Shown here in pieces: positions 6,490-17,894 of a stretch of 25,449 bases of DNA (position 1 is its first letter; the number at the start of each line of letters is the position of its first letter). A program made the position numbers and the translations under genes. The DNA is from an uncultured Oscillospiraceae bacterium (lineage in GTDB: Bacteria > Bacillota_A > Clostridia > Oscillospirales > Oscillospiraceae). Location of the stretch: positions 1 through 25,449 of the forward strand of contig CANRKN010000020.1 of the NCBI GenBank assembly GCA_947631215.1, written 5' to 3'. Under the pieces are notes generated by a model. That model did not search any database and was not told the DNA's origin. It saw only the letters and a list, made by a program, of their open reading frames with translations.

Positions 6490-7794
6490 ATGCTGGACAT
6501 CAAATTCGTGCGGGAAAACCCCGACGCCGTAAAGGAAAACATCAAAAAGAAGTTCCAGGACCAGAAATTGCCCCTGGTGGACGAGATCCTGGACCTGGAC
6601 GTGAAGCTGCGGGCGGCCAAGACCGAGGCCAATGACCTGCGGGCCAACCGGAATGCCCTCTCCAAGCAGATCGGCATGCTCATGGGCCAGGCCAAGAAGG
6701 ACCCCTCCAAAAAGGAGGAGGCCGAGGCCGTGAAGGCCCAGGTGGCGGCACAGGCAGCGCGCCTCGCGGAGCTTGAAAAGCTGGAGCCGGAGCTGGAGAA
6801 GGCCCTCACCGAGAAGCTGATGGTCATTCCAAACATCATCGACCCCTCCGTGCCCATCGGCCCAGACGACAGCTGCAACGTGGAGGTGGCCCGGTTCGGA
6901 GAGCCCGTGGTGCCGGACTTTGAAGTGCCCTACCACGCCCAGATCATGGAGAGCTTCGACGGCCTGGACCTGGACGCCGCCCGGCGGGTGGCCGGCAACG
7001 GGTTTTATTACCTCAAGGGCGACATCGCCCGGCTCCACTCCGCCGTGCTGGCCTATGCCCGGGACTTCATGATCGACAAGGGCTTCGTCTACCACATCCC
7101 TCCCTTCATGATCCGCTCCAACGTGGTCACCGGCGTCATGAGCTTCGCCGAAATGGACGCCATGATGTACAAGATAGAGGGGGAGGACCTGTACCTCATC
7201 GGCACCAGCGAGCACTCCATGATCGGCTCCTTCATCGACCAGATCATCGAGGAAAAGCAGCTTCCCATAACCTACACCAGCTATTCCCCCTGCTTCCGCA
7301 AGGAGAAGGGCGCCCACGGCATCGAGGAACGGGGCGTGTACCGCATCCACCAGTTCGAGAAGCAGGAGATGGTGGTGGTCTGCAAGCCCGAGGACAGCAT
7401 GGCCTGGTACGAAAAGATGTGGCGCTACTCCGTGGAGCTGTTCCGCTCACTGGACATCCCCGTGCGGCAGCTGGAGTGCTGCTCCGGGGACCTGGCGGAC
7501 CTGAAGGTGAAGAGCTGTGACATCGAGGCCTGGAGCCCCCGGCAGCAGAAGTACTTCGAGGTCTGCTCCTGCTCCAATCTGGGCGACGCCCAGGCCCGGC
7601 GCCTGCGCATCCGCGTCCGGGGGGAGGACGGGAAGCTGTACCTGGCCCACACCCTCAATAACACCGTGGTGGCGCCGCCCAGGATGCTCATCGCCTTCCT
7701 GGAAAACCACCTGCAGGCCGACGGCTCCGTCACCATCCCCGAGGTCCTGCGCCCCTATATGGGGGACAAAGAGGTGCTCATCCCCAAGAAATAA
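6490..7794 (+). CDS. serS: Seryl-tRNA synthetase, divergent motif 2/3 variant
   Basis: SerRS is a class II synthetase that charges tRNA-Ser. The protein has 434 residues: an N-terminal coiled-coil arm (about 1-115, starting MLDIKFVRENPDAVKENIKK) that grips the long variable arm of the tRNA, then the catalytic core. The core contains LYLIGTSEHSM, motif 2 around CFRKEKGAHGIEERG with YRIHQFEKQEM, and the late IPEVLRPYMG. Motif 2 has GIEERGVYR where most bacterial SerRS have a GRDTRGLIR-like string. Motif 3 reads NNTVVAPPRMLIAFLEN instead of the usual NGSGLAVGR-like form, although the ATP-binding arginines are kept. It is the third gene of the parAB operon and is followed by a terminator. No T-box is present because it lacks its own leader. 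Confidence 0.94.
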   Translation: MLDIKFVRENPDAVKENIKKKFQDQKLPLVDEILDLDVKLRAAKTEANDLRANRNALSKQIGMLMGQAKKDPSKKEEAEAVKAQVAAQAARLAELEKLEPELEKALTEKLMVIPNIIDPSVPIGPDDSCNVEVARFGEPVVPDFEVPYHAQIMESFDGLDLDAARRVAGNGFYYLKGDIARLHSAVLAYARDFMIDKGFVYHIPPFMIRSNVVTGVMSFAEMDAMMYKIEGEDLYLIGTSEHSMIGSFIDQIIEEKQLPITYTSYSPCFRKEKGAHGIEERGVYRIHQFEKQEMVVVCKPEDSMAWYEKMWRYSVELFRSLDIPVRQLECCSGDLADLKVKSCDIEAWSPRQQKYFEVCSCSNLGDAQARRLRIRVRGEDGKLYLAHTLNNTVVAPPRMLIAFLENHLQADGSVTIPEVLRPYMGDKEVLIPKK

Positions 7795-7810
7795 CACAAG
7801 ATATAGTAAC

Positions 7811-7834
7811 AGGGCCGTCCTAGTGGACGGCCCT
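7811..7834 (+). terminator. Terminator of parA-parB-serS
   Basis: A perfect 10-bp stem AGGGCCGTCC/GGACGGCCCT with a TAGT loop, followed by a weak ATTTAGTT tract, 16 bases after the serS stop. Confidence 0.8.
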
Positions 7835-7858
7835 ATTTAGTTAAATAAACGTGTTGCC

Positions 7859-8012
7859 CGACAGGCGAGGTCGCCCTATGCCGACCCGACGCCCGGCGGG
7901 AGCCGGCAGTGTGCCGGATGCGATTGGTGAGCGTAGCGAACTTTAGCAGCAGGCATACTGTCGGGCCCGTCCGGGCAAAACCAACGTGGCACCGGGGCGG
8001 CCTCGCCTGTCG
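7859..8012 (+). repeat. Structured intergenic repeat, copy A
   Basis: The element is closed by an 18-bp terminal stem: CGACAGGCGAGGTCGCCC (7859-7876) pairs with 7995-8012, with a single G-T pair. Inside are a perfect 6-bp hairpin CCGGCA-GTG-TGCCGG (7903-7917), the core GGTGAGCG-AGCGAACTTTAGC (7926-7947) and GCCCG-TC-CGGGC (7965-7976). Positions 7872-7982 align without gaps to the minus strand of 10982-11092, with about 97 of 111 bases identical by hand count. It sits between the serS terminator and the stop of the convergent gene at 8027. It has no coding potential I trust. It could be a miniature mobile element, a REP-like DNA site or a processed RNA. Confidence 0.8.
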
Positions 8013-8026
8013 AGCTGGCAGGTATA

Positions 8027-9238
8027 TTATTCTTTCTCCTGCTTGGCTCGCAGAGACAGGATCAAATCGTGGCAGTCCTCCGCCGTCCAGACCACGGGGC
8101 TTATGTACCGGGGGTTGGCCCGGGCTGCGGCCATGTCGGCCACGCGGGCCGCCTGTTCGGCGGACATGTCCAGCTCCTCCGGCAGGCCCATGCGGAAGGC
8201 CAGCGCCCGGATGCGGTCTATGAGGACCTGGGCCCGGTCCTGCCGGGTGCCCTCCTCCGCCACGTCCGCCAGCACCGCCAGCTGGGCCAGGCCGTTGTGG
8301 GCCTGACTTCCATATTTTTCCAACACCGCCGGCAGTATCACAGCGCAGGCGTCGGCGAAGCGGATGCCGCACACGCTCTGCGCCGCCCGTATCAGCGCCC
8401 GGGCATAGCCGCAGCCGGCGGCGGTGGCCGCCCGGCCCGCCAGCCGGGACGCCGATAGCACATCGCTCCGCTCCCGGAGGGTGCCGCCGCTGTTCCAGCA
8501 GCTTTCCAGGCTTGCGAAGAACAGCTCCGCCGCTTCGGCGGCCTGGGTCTTGGTGTGGGTATCGCTCATGGGGGCGGCGAGGTAGGCCTCCACGGCCCAG
8601 CACAAGCCGTTCATCCCGGCGTCCGCCAGCTTCTCCCGGGGCGTGTCCGCCATCATCTCCGGGTCCGAGAGCGCCGCCGCGGGCAGCAGGGCCTCGCCCT
8701 CCAGGAAGAGATACCCGCCCTTGCCGTCGGCCACCGCGGCCAGGCCCATGGCCTCCGCGCCGGAGCCCGCCGCCGTGGGGACGGCGATGATGGGAGGCGC
8801 CTTCCGCCCGCTCACCCGCCGGCCCGCCAGGGCGGCGATGTCCCGGCCGTGTTTGCCGATGGAGGCAGCCGCCGCCTTTACGATGTCCAGCAGGGGACCG
8901 TCTCCGGCGGCGACGATGCTGTCGTGCTCCCCGGCGGCATAGGCCGCGGCGATGGCGGCGCCGTCGGCGGGGAGGGGTTTTTCCGGGACCTTGTCAAAGA
9001 CCCCGAAGGGGATGTCCTCGTTTTCCAGGGCGTGCTGCAGCTTATACAGCGCCGCCGACTCCCCGGCGCCCACGACCACCAGCGGCTTTCTCAGCCGTTT
9101 ATCCCGCATGAGCTGGCCCAGAGAGAACACCGCGCCCGGCCCGATCTCCAGCGCCTGCTTCCCCGCGGGATGCAGGCCCCTTCCCAGACGGACGAACCAT
9201 TGCGCCATGCGTATGCGGACCGCCGCGGCCATGCCCAT
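8027..9238 (-). CDS. Iron-containing alcohol dehydrogenase family protein lacking metal ligands (probable pseudoenzyme)
   Basis: The 403-residue protein has the fold order of group III (Fe/Zn) alcohol dehydrogenases: an N-terminal dinucleotide-type half and a helical metal-binding half. Landmarks that align with E. coli FucO are AVPTAAGSGAE (152-162), REKLADAGMNGLCWAVEAY (201-219), GYARALIRAAQSVCGIRFADA and ARANPR near the end. All four metal ligands are replaced: FucO Asp196, His200, His263 and His277 become Asn210, Trp214, Arg280 and Phe294. The nearby catalytic-region His267 becomes Arg284. The NAD phosphate loop GGGS is changed to GDGP (about 112-115). The frame is intact, so this looks like a retained protein without the usual chemistry, not a decaying gene. 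The ATG at 9238 has GGAGGT six bases upstream. It is a single-gene unit, divergent from the MBL hydrolase. Confidence 0.82.
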   Translation of the reverse strand: MGMAAAVRIRMAQWFVRLGRGLHPAGKQALEIGPGAVFSLGQLMRDKRLRKPLVVVGAGESAALYKLQHALENEDIPFGVFDKVPEKPLPADGAAIAAAYAAGEHDSIVAAGDGPLLDIVKAAAASIGKHGRDIAALAGRRVSGRKAPPIIAVPTAAGSGAEAMGLAAVADGKGGYLFLEGEALLPAAALSDPEMMADTPREKLADAGMNGLCWAVEAYLAAPMSDTHTKTQAAEAAELFFASLESCWNSGGTLRERSDVLSASRLAGRAATAAGCGYARALIRAAQSVCGIRFADACAVILPAVLEKYGSQAHNGLAQLAVLADVAEEGTRQDRAQVLIDRIRALAFRMGLPEELDMSAEQAARVADMAAARANPRYISPVVWTAEDCHDLILSLRAKQEKE

Positions 9239-9282
9239 GGACTCACCTCCACCAAAAATTGGAAAAAACTTCAATTTTTACT

Positions 9283-9311
9283 ATTATAGCACACACCTCG
9301 CAAAATGTACA
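9283..9311 (-). promoter_or_regulatory. Promoter of the dehydrogenase-like gene
   Basis: Minus-strand TATAAT (9283-9288) with an extended TGC before it, and a weak -35 TGTACA (9306-9311) at 17-base spacing. The -35 box lies inside the left arm of the inverted repeat at 9302-9345. Confidence 0.7.
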
Positions 9312-9345
9312 GCTTTTCCGCCCGGAGCGGCGGAGCGTACATTTT
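9302..9345. promoter_or_regulatory. Inverted repeat between divergent promoters (candidate operator)
   Basis: Perfect 9-base outer arms AAAATGTAC (9302-9310) and GTACATTTT (9337-9345) enclose 6-base inner arms TCCGCC (9317-9322) and GGCGGA (9329-9334). The dyad overlaps the -35 region of the leftward promoter and ends two bases before the -35 of the rightward one. A shared regulator site is the simplest reading, but this is inference. Confidence 0.5.
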
Positions 9346-9347
9346 TG

Positions 9348-9376
9348 ATGACAACCGGGCCGTTTCCTGCTATACT
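9348..9376 (+). promoter_or_regulatory. Promoter of the MBL hydrolase-ROK kinase pair
   Basis: ATGACA (9348-9353), 17 bases, TATACT (9371-9376) with an extended TGC immediately upstream. It lies 38 bases before the ATG at 9414. Confidence 0.72.
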
Positions 9377-9413
9377 GTTTGCATCTGAAATACGTTTAAT
9401 TGAGGTGAGGGAT

Positions 9414-10025
9414 ATGCGCATCCAATGGCACGGCCACAGCTGCTTTCAGGTGACCGCGGAGGGCTATACCGTGGTGTTCGACCCCTATGAGGACGGGAAG
9501 GTGCCCGGCTGCGGGCCGGTGCGGCTCACCGCCGACGCGGTATATTGCTCCCATGAGCACGGCGACCACAACGCCCATGGCTTGGTGAAGCTCTCGGGCC
9601 GGGACTGCCCCTTAAAGGTGGAGAAGATCGCCTCCTTCCACGACGACAGGGGCGGCGCCCTCCGGGGCCCCAACACCATCCACATCCTCCACGGCGAGGG
9701 CCTGCGCCTGGTCCACCTGGGGGACCTGGGCCATGAGCTTTCCGGCCCGGCCCTGGAGGCGGTGAAGGGGGCCGACTGCCTGCTCATCCCCGTGGGCGGG
9801 TATTTCACCATCGACGCGGCCACGGCAAAGAGCGTGGCGGATGCCATCGGCGCCCGGGTGGTCATCCCCATGCACTACCGGCTGGGGGAAATGGGCTTTG
9901 ACGTGATCGGCACGCTGGACCAGTTCACGAAGCTCTGCGATAATGTGCGTACCTACGACAGCGACACCTTTGAACTTGGCGCGGACACCCCCGCGCAGAC
10001 GGCGGTGATGACCTATGGAACATAA
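9414..10025 (+). CDS. Metallo-beta-lactamase fold hydrolase (UlaG/YtkL-like)
   Basis: The 203-residue protein belongs to the stand-alone metallo-beta-lactamase fold hydrolases related to UlaG lactonase and the UPF0173 group. Visible metal ligands are in SHEHGDH (His47, His49, Asp51, His52), with a bridging Asp104 in HLGDLGH and His154 in IPMHYR, so a dinuclear metal site is complete. The N terminus WHGHSCFQV is also typical of the group. The ATG at 9414 has GAGGTGAGGG just upstream; a longer open frame to 8952 is antisense to the neighbour and is rejected. It overlaps the ROK kinase by 11 bases. The substrate is unknown; a phosphorylated sugar lactone would suit the kinase partner, but that is only inference. 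Confidence 0.85.
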   Translation: MRIQWHGHSCFQVTAEGYTVVFDPYEDGKVPGCGPVRLTADAVYCSHEHGDHNAHGLVKLSGRDCPLKVEKIASFHDDRGGALRGPNTIHILHGEGLRLVHLGDLGHELSGPALEAVKGADCLLIPVGGYFTIDAATAKSVADAIGARVVIPMHYRLGEMGFDVIGTLDQFTKLCDNVRTYDSDTFELGADTPAQTAVMTYGT

Positions 10026-10893
10026 GCGGTATTACGGCATCGACATCGGCGGCACCACCGTGAAGGTGGGGCTTTTTGAGGGGGAGAAGCTGCTGGATAA
10101 ATGGAGCGTGCCCACCGTCACGGCGGACGGCGGGCGGCAGATCATCCCCGACATCGCCGCGTCCCTGCGGGGCCCGGCGGCGGGGGCGGCGCTGGCCGTG
10201 CCCGGGGCGGTGCTGCCCGACGGGACGGTGAACCGGTGCGTGAACCTGGGCTGGGGCGTGTGCCGGCCCACGGACGAGTTCACCGCCCTCACCGGCATCC
10301 CCTGCAAGGTGCTGAACGACGCCAACGCCGCGGCCCTGGGCGAGCAGCGCCTGGGGGGCGGCAAGGGTTTTGAGAGCGTGCTGTTCGTAGCTCTCGGCAC
10401 CGGCGTGGGCGCCGGGGTGGTGCTGGACGGAAAGCTCCGGGTGGGCGCCCGGGGCACCGCCGGGGAGCTGGGCCATCTCTGCTGGGACCCCACCGATACC
10501 GCCGCGCAATGCACCTGCGGCCATATCGGGTGCCTGGAGCAGTACTGCAGCGCCACGGGCATCGTGCGTCTGGCGGGCCAGGCCGGGGTGACGGGCATGA
10601 GCTGCAAGCAGGTCATGGACGCCGCCGCGGCGGGGGACAAGACCCTGGAGGCTGTGGTGGACAAGGCCTGCGACATCCTGGGCTGGGGCATCGCCAGCGC
10701 CTGCGCCATCGTGGACCCGGCGGCCGTGGTCCTGGGCGGCGGCGTGGCCCTGGCGGGGGAGTACCTGCGGCTGAAGGTCCAGAACGCCTTTGAAAAGTAC
10801 GCCTTCCACGCCTGCCTCGGCACCGAGATACACCTGGCCACCCTGGGCAGCGACGCCGGCATGATCGGCACGGCGCTGTACGCGATGGAATAA
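10015..10893 (+). CDS. ROK family sugar kinase (glucokinase-like)
   Basis: ROK kinases phosphorylate hexoses such as glucose, fructose or N-acetylmannosamine with ATP. The 292-residue protein has the N-terminal phosphate loop GIDIGGTTVKVGL (8-20), the catalytic base in LNDANAAALGE (Asp102), GTAGELGHLCW with the structural zinc ligand His154, and the ROK signature CTCGHIGCLE (166-175) with Cys166, Cys168 and Cys173. The GHICW-type histidine and the intact zinc knuckle suggest an active enzyme. It lacks an N-terminal helix-turn-helix, so it is a kinase and not a NagC/XylR-type repressor. It starts inside the last codons of the MBL gene (11-base overlap), implying translational coupling. The sugar cannot be fixed from sequence. 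Confidence 0.9.
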   Translation: MEHKRYYGIDIGGTTVKVGLFEGEKLLDKWSVPTVTADGGRQIIPDIAASLRGPAAGAALAVPGAVLPDGTVNRCVNLGWGVCRPTDEFTALTGIPCKVLNDANAAALGEQRLGGGKGFESVLFVALGTGVGAGVVLDGKLRVGARGTAGELGHLCWDPTDTAAQCTCGHIGCLEQYCSATGIVRLAGQAGVTGMSCKQVMDAAAAGDKTLEAVVDKACDILGWGIASACAIVDPAAVVLGGGVALAGEYLRLKVQNAFEKYAFHACLGTEIHLATLGSDAGMIGTALYAME

Positions 10894-10903
10894 CGTCGAA
10901 AGA

Positions 10904-10942
10904 CAGCAAAAAGACCTCCTCTCATGAGGAGGTCTTTTGCTG
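10904..10942. terminator. Terminator after the ROK kinase, possibly bidirectional
   Basis: A 17-bp stem with one bulge, from CAGCAAAAAGACCTCCTC to GAGGAGGTCTTTTGCTG, around a TCAT loop. The A-rich and T-rich flanks are built into the stem, so termination is plausible from either side. Confidence 0.85.
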
Positions 10943-10963
10943 CACTTGAGGGCAACGAGCAGG

Positions 10964-11094
10964 CCGCCCATAGAGGACGCAGGTCTTGCCCGGCCGAGTC
11001 CGGCAGTATACCTCCCGCTAAAGTTCGCTTCGCTCACCAACCGCATCCGGCACACTGCCGGTTCCCGCCGGGCGTCGGGCTGGCATTGGGCGGC
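10964..11094 (-). repeat. Structured intergenic repeat, copy B (inverted relative to copy A)
   Basis: On the minus strand this copy has the same core as copy A: the CCGGCA-GTG-TGCCGG hairpin and GGTTGGTGAGCGAAGCGAAC. The terminal stem GCCGCCCA (11087-11094) pairs with TGGGCGGC (10964-10971) for 8 bp, shorter than the 18 bp in copy A. One terminal pair differs on both sides (A-T here, T-G in copy A) so pairing is kept. It abuts the stop codon of the hydrolase gene at 11096 and lies beyond the ROK terminator, again between convergent genes. Confidence 0.8.
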
Positions 11095-11095
11095 T

Positions 11096-12088
11096 TTACC
11101 CTACATACTTCTCCACAAACTCCGTCACGGTATCCCAATAGAGCCCCGGGGCGGTGTTGACCGAGGCGCCGTGGGAGGCCATGGGCACGGCCAGCTTTTC
11201 CTTTTCGGAGCTGGCGCATGCCTCATAGACTTCATCCAGCATCTCGAAGGGCACGAAGGTATCCTCCTCGCCGTGGATGAACAGCATGGGCACGGTGGCC
11301 TTTTTCAGCTGCTCCACCGCGGAGGCGTCCCCGAAGAAGAACCCCGCCCGCGCCTTGCACACAGCGGAGGCCATGTGCAGCAGGGGGAAGGCCGGCATGT
11401 GGAACACATTTTTCAGCTGCAGCCGGAACTCGTCCCATACCGACGAATATCCGCAGTCCTCCACGATGCACTTCACGTTCTCCGGCAGGTCCTCCCCGGC
11501 GGCCATCATCACCTGGGCCCCGCCCATGGACACCCCGTGCAGGACGATCTCCGCCGCCGGGTCGGCGGCGATGATGTAATCTATCCACCCCAGGGTGTCG
11601 GGGATATCCAGCCAGCCCATGCCCATATACCGGCCGTCGCTGTCCCCGTGGGCCATGGCGTCCGGCGTCAGCACGGAATAGCCCATGTCATAGTACTTTT
11701 TGGCGTAGGCGGCCATGTCCGACCTATGGCCGGTGTAGCCATGGAAGAGGAGCGCGTATTTGTGGCCGGACTGGCGGAACATGGTCCCCACCCGGATGCC
11801 GTCGGGGCAGGCCAGCTCCATCCGCTCGCCGCCGGCGTCGTACCACTTATAGGCGGCGTATGTATAGTCCTCCCAGTGCTGCCGCTCCGGCGTGGCCGCC
11901 AGGGCCGGGCCGTCGCCGATGCCCTCCACGTTCCCCCGGTGGAACATGTCCGTCATGGTGAAGGAGGCGTCGGGGTCCAGGGCGAAGGAGAAGAGGAAGT
12001 TGCCCGCGATGATGAGCGCGGCCACAAGCAATACGGCGATGGCCGCCAGCACGATGAGCACGATTTTTGTCTTCCGTTTCGTCGTCAT
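11096..12088 (-). CDS. Membrane-anchored alpha/beta hydrolase (serine aminopeptidase/esterase type)
   Basis: The 330-residue protein begins with a basic MTTKRKTK stretch and a transmembrane helix (about 9-29), which would place the catalytic domain outside the cell. The alpha/beta hydrolase fold shows FHGYTG as the oxyanion-loop region (115-120), the nucleophile elbow HGVSMGG with Ser187, the acid Asp276 in IHGEEDTFVP and His306 in PMASHGAS. The catalytic triad is therefore complete. It resembles Bacillus YqkD-type hydrolases and the serine aminopeptidase S33 group; the substrate is unknown. It has its own promoter and stands alone, with repeat copy B directly after its stop codon. The ribosome binding site is AAAGGGGG about 10 bases before the ATG. 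Confidence 0.87.
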   Translation of the reverse strand: MTTKRKTKIVLIVLAAIAVLLVAALIIAGNFLFSFALDPDASFTMTDMFHRGNVEGIGDGPALAATPERQHWEDYTYAAYKWYDAGGERMELACPDGIRVGTMFRQSGHKYALLFHGYTGHRSDMAAYAKKYYDMGYSVLTPDAMAHGDSDGRYMGMGWLDIPDTLGWIDYIIAADPAAEIVLHGVSMGGAQVMMAAGEDLPENVKCIVEDCGYSSVWDEFRLQLKNVFHMPAFPLLHMASAVCKARAGFFFGDASAVEQLKKATVPMLFIHGEEDTFVPFEMLDEVYEACASSEKEKLAVPMASHGASVNTAPGLYWDTVTEFVEKYVG

Positions 12089-12112
12089 AGTCCGCGCCCC
12101 CTTTCTGTTATC

Positions 12113-12142
12113 AGTTTAACTGATTACCGGCATAAAAGTCAA
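12113..12142 (-). promoter_or_regulatory. Promoter of the alpha/beta hydrolase gene
   Basis: Minus-strand TTGACT (12137-12142), an 18-base spacer and TAAACT (12113-12118), 25 bases upstream of the ATG. Confidence 0.72.
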
Positions 12143-12159
12143 GAGCATCCTATCGGATG

Positions 12160-12194
12160 GAAAAACATACCCCCGGCACAGGCCGGGGGTATGT
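12160..12194 (-). terminator. Terminator of the dnaA/gyrase-rnhA-exonuclease operon
   Basis: On the minus strand ACATACCCCCGGC pairs perfectly over 13 bp with GCCGGGGGTATGT around a CTGT loop and is followed by TTTTTCC. The stem begins at the last base of the exonuclease stop codon. Confidence 0.9.
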
Positions 12195-12757
12195 CACAGC
12201 AGGGTCTTCATGTATTCGTAGCAGGCGGCGGCGCTGTAGCAGTCCGCCAGGGCCCGGTGGGCGGTGTCCCGCTCCACGCCGAAGCGCTCCACCAGGTCCG
12301 CCAGGGTGTGGTGTTCATACTGGGGGAACAGCCGCCGGGACAGACGCATGGTGTCCACGAAGTCGTTGGAGAGGGGAGATAAGCCCAGCATCAGGGACTT
12401 GTCGTAGATGAAGTTCACGTCGAAATTTACGTTGTGGCCCAGTATCACGTCATCGGCCAGAAAGTCCCGGAAATAGGGCAGTACGTCCTCGATGGGCGGG
12501 GCTGTCCAGAGCATGTCGTCCGTGATGCCCGTGAGAGCGGTGATCTCCTCCGGCACCGAAAAGCCGGGATTTATGAGAAGGGATAGCTCCTCCCGGGGCT
12601 TCCCATGGCGGTACCGGACCGCGCCCAGCTCGATGATGGCGCTGTACCGGGGGCTCAGGCCCGTGGTCTCGATGTCCACGGCGGTGTAGTCGTCAAGCGC
12701 TGTCAGCAGGCTCTGGCCCTTCCAGGGCCGGGCGGGGTACTTGAGGGCCTGGCTCAT
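12194..12757 (-). CDS. DEDDh 3'-5' exonuclease (DnaQ/epsilon-like)
   Basis: DnaQ-like exonucleases remove nucleotides from 3' ends with two metal ions and act in proofreading or RNA/DNA trimming. All five catalytic positions of the 187-residue protein are visible: Asp28 and Glu30 in [11 protein letters not shown], Asp113 in [10 protein letters not shown], and His167 and Asp172 in TAHRALADC. The [12 protein letters not shown] segment (72-83) is typical of the epsilon/PolC exonuclease domain. No polymerase, helicase or UvrC-type domain is attached, so it is a stand-alone module. It overlaps rnhA by four bases (ATGA) and ends the origin-proximal operon at a strong terminator. Its exact role is not known; the coupling to RNase HI suggests nucleic-acid processing at replication. 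Confidence 0.9.
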   Translation of the reverse strand: MSQALKYPARPWKGQSLLTALDDYTAVDIETTGLSPRYSAIIELGAVRYRHGKPREELSLLINPGFSVPEEITALTGITDDMLWTAPPIEDVLPYFRDFLADDVILGHNVNFDVNFIYDKSLMLGLSPLSNDFVDTMRLSRRLFPQYEHHTLADLVERFGVERDTAHRALADCYSAAACYEYMKTLL

Positions 12758-13184
12758 TGGGCGTACTTGTCCCGCTGGGCCACCGCCAGGGCGTCGCAGC
12801 GGTTGTTATAGGCGTTGTCTGCGTGGCCCTTGACCCACTGGAAGCGCACCTCATGGCGCTGCAAAAGCCCGTCCAGGGCCCGCCACAGCTCCGCGTTCTT
12901 GAGGCCGCCTTTTTTGGTAAAGCCCGCGGCCTTCCATTTTTTGAGCCACCCCTCCGTCATTGCCCGGGAAATATACTGGCTGTCGGTGTACACCGTGACG
13001 GCGCAGGGCTCCCTGAGGGCCTCCAGGGCTTTGATGACGGCGGTGAGCTCCATGCGGTTGTTGGTGGTGTCCCTCTCGCCGCCGGCCAGCTCCTTCTCCG
13101 CCGTGCCGTAGCGCAGCACGGCGGCCCAGCCGCCGGGGCCCGGGTTTCCCGAACAGGCCCCGTCGGTGTAGATGGTCACGTCCT

Positions 13185-13188
<4 letters not shown>
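12754..13188 (-). CDS. rnhA: Ribonuclease HI
   Basis: RNase HI cuts the RNA strand of RNA-DNA hybrids, clearing R-loops and primers. The 144-residue protein has the four catalytic acids: Asp9 in [16 protein letters not shown], Glu47 in NNRMELTAV, Asp69 in VYTDSQY and Asp132 in NNRCDALA. The flexible-loop histidine is His122 in VKGHADN. The basic handle ([15 protein letters not shown]) is present, so it is the E. coli-like type without an N-terminal hybrid-binding domain. Its ATG overlaps the gyrA stop and its stop overlaps the exonuclease ATG, four bases each, placing it inside the gyrase operon. Translation should therefore follow gyrA translation closely. Confidence 0.95.
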
Positions 13189-15692
<2,504 letters not shown>

Positions 15693-15706
15693 TTCCCGTC
15701 ACCTCC

Positions 15707-17890
<2,184 letters not shown>

Positions 17891-17894
<4 letters not shown>

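Noticed and set aside
7909..8223. Open frames containing CRMRLVS-x-ANFS (here and on the minus strand near 11050)
   Set aside because: The shared peptide comes from the two copies of the intergenic repeat read by chance, not from related proteins; no ribosome binding site.
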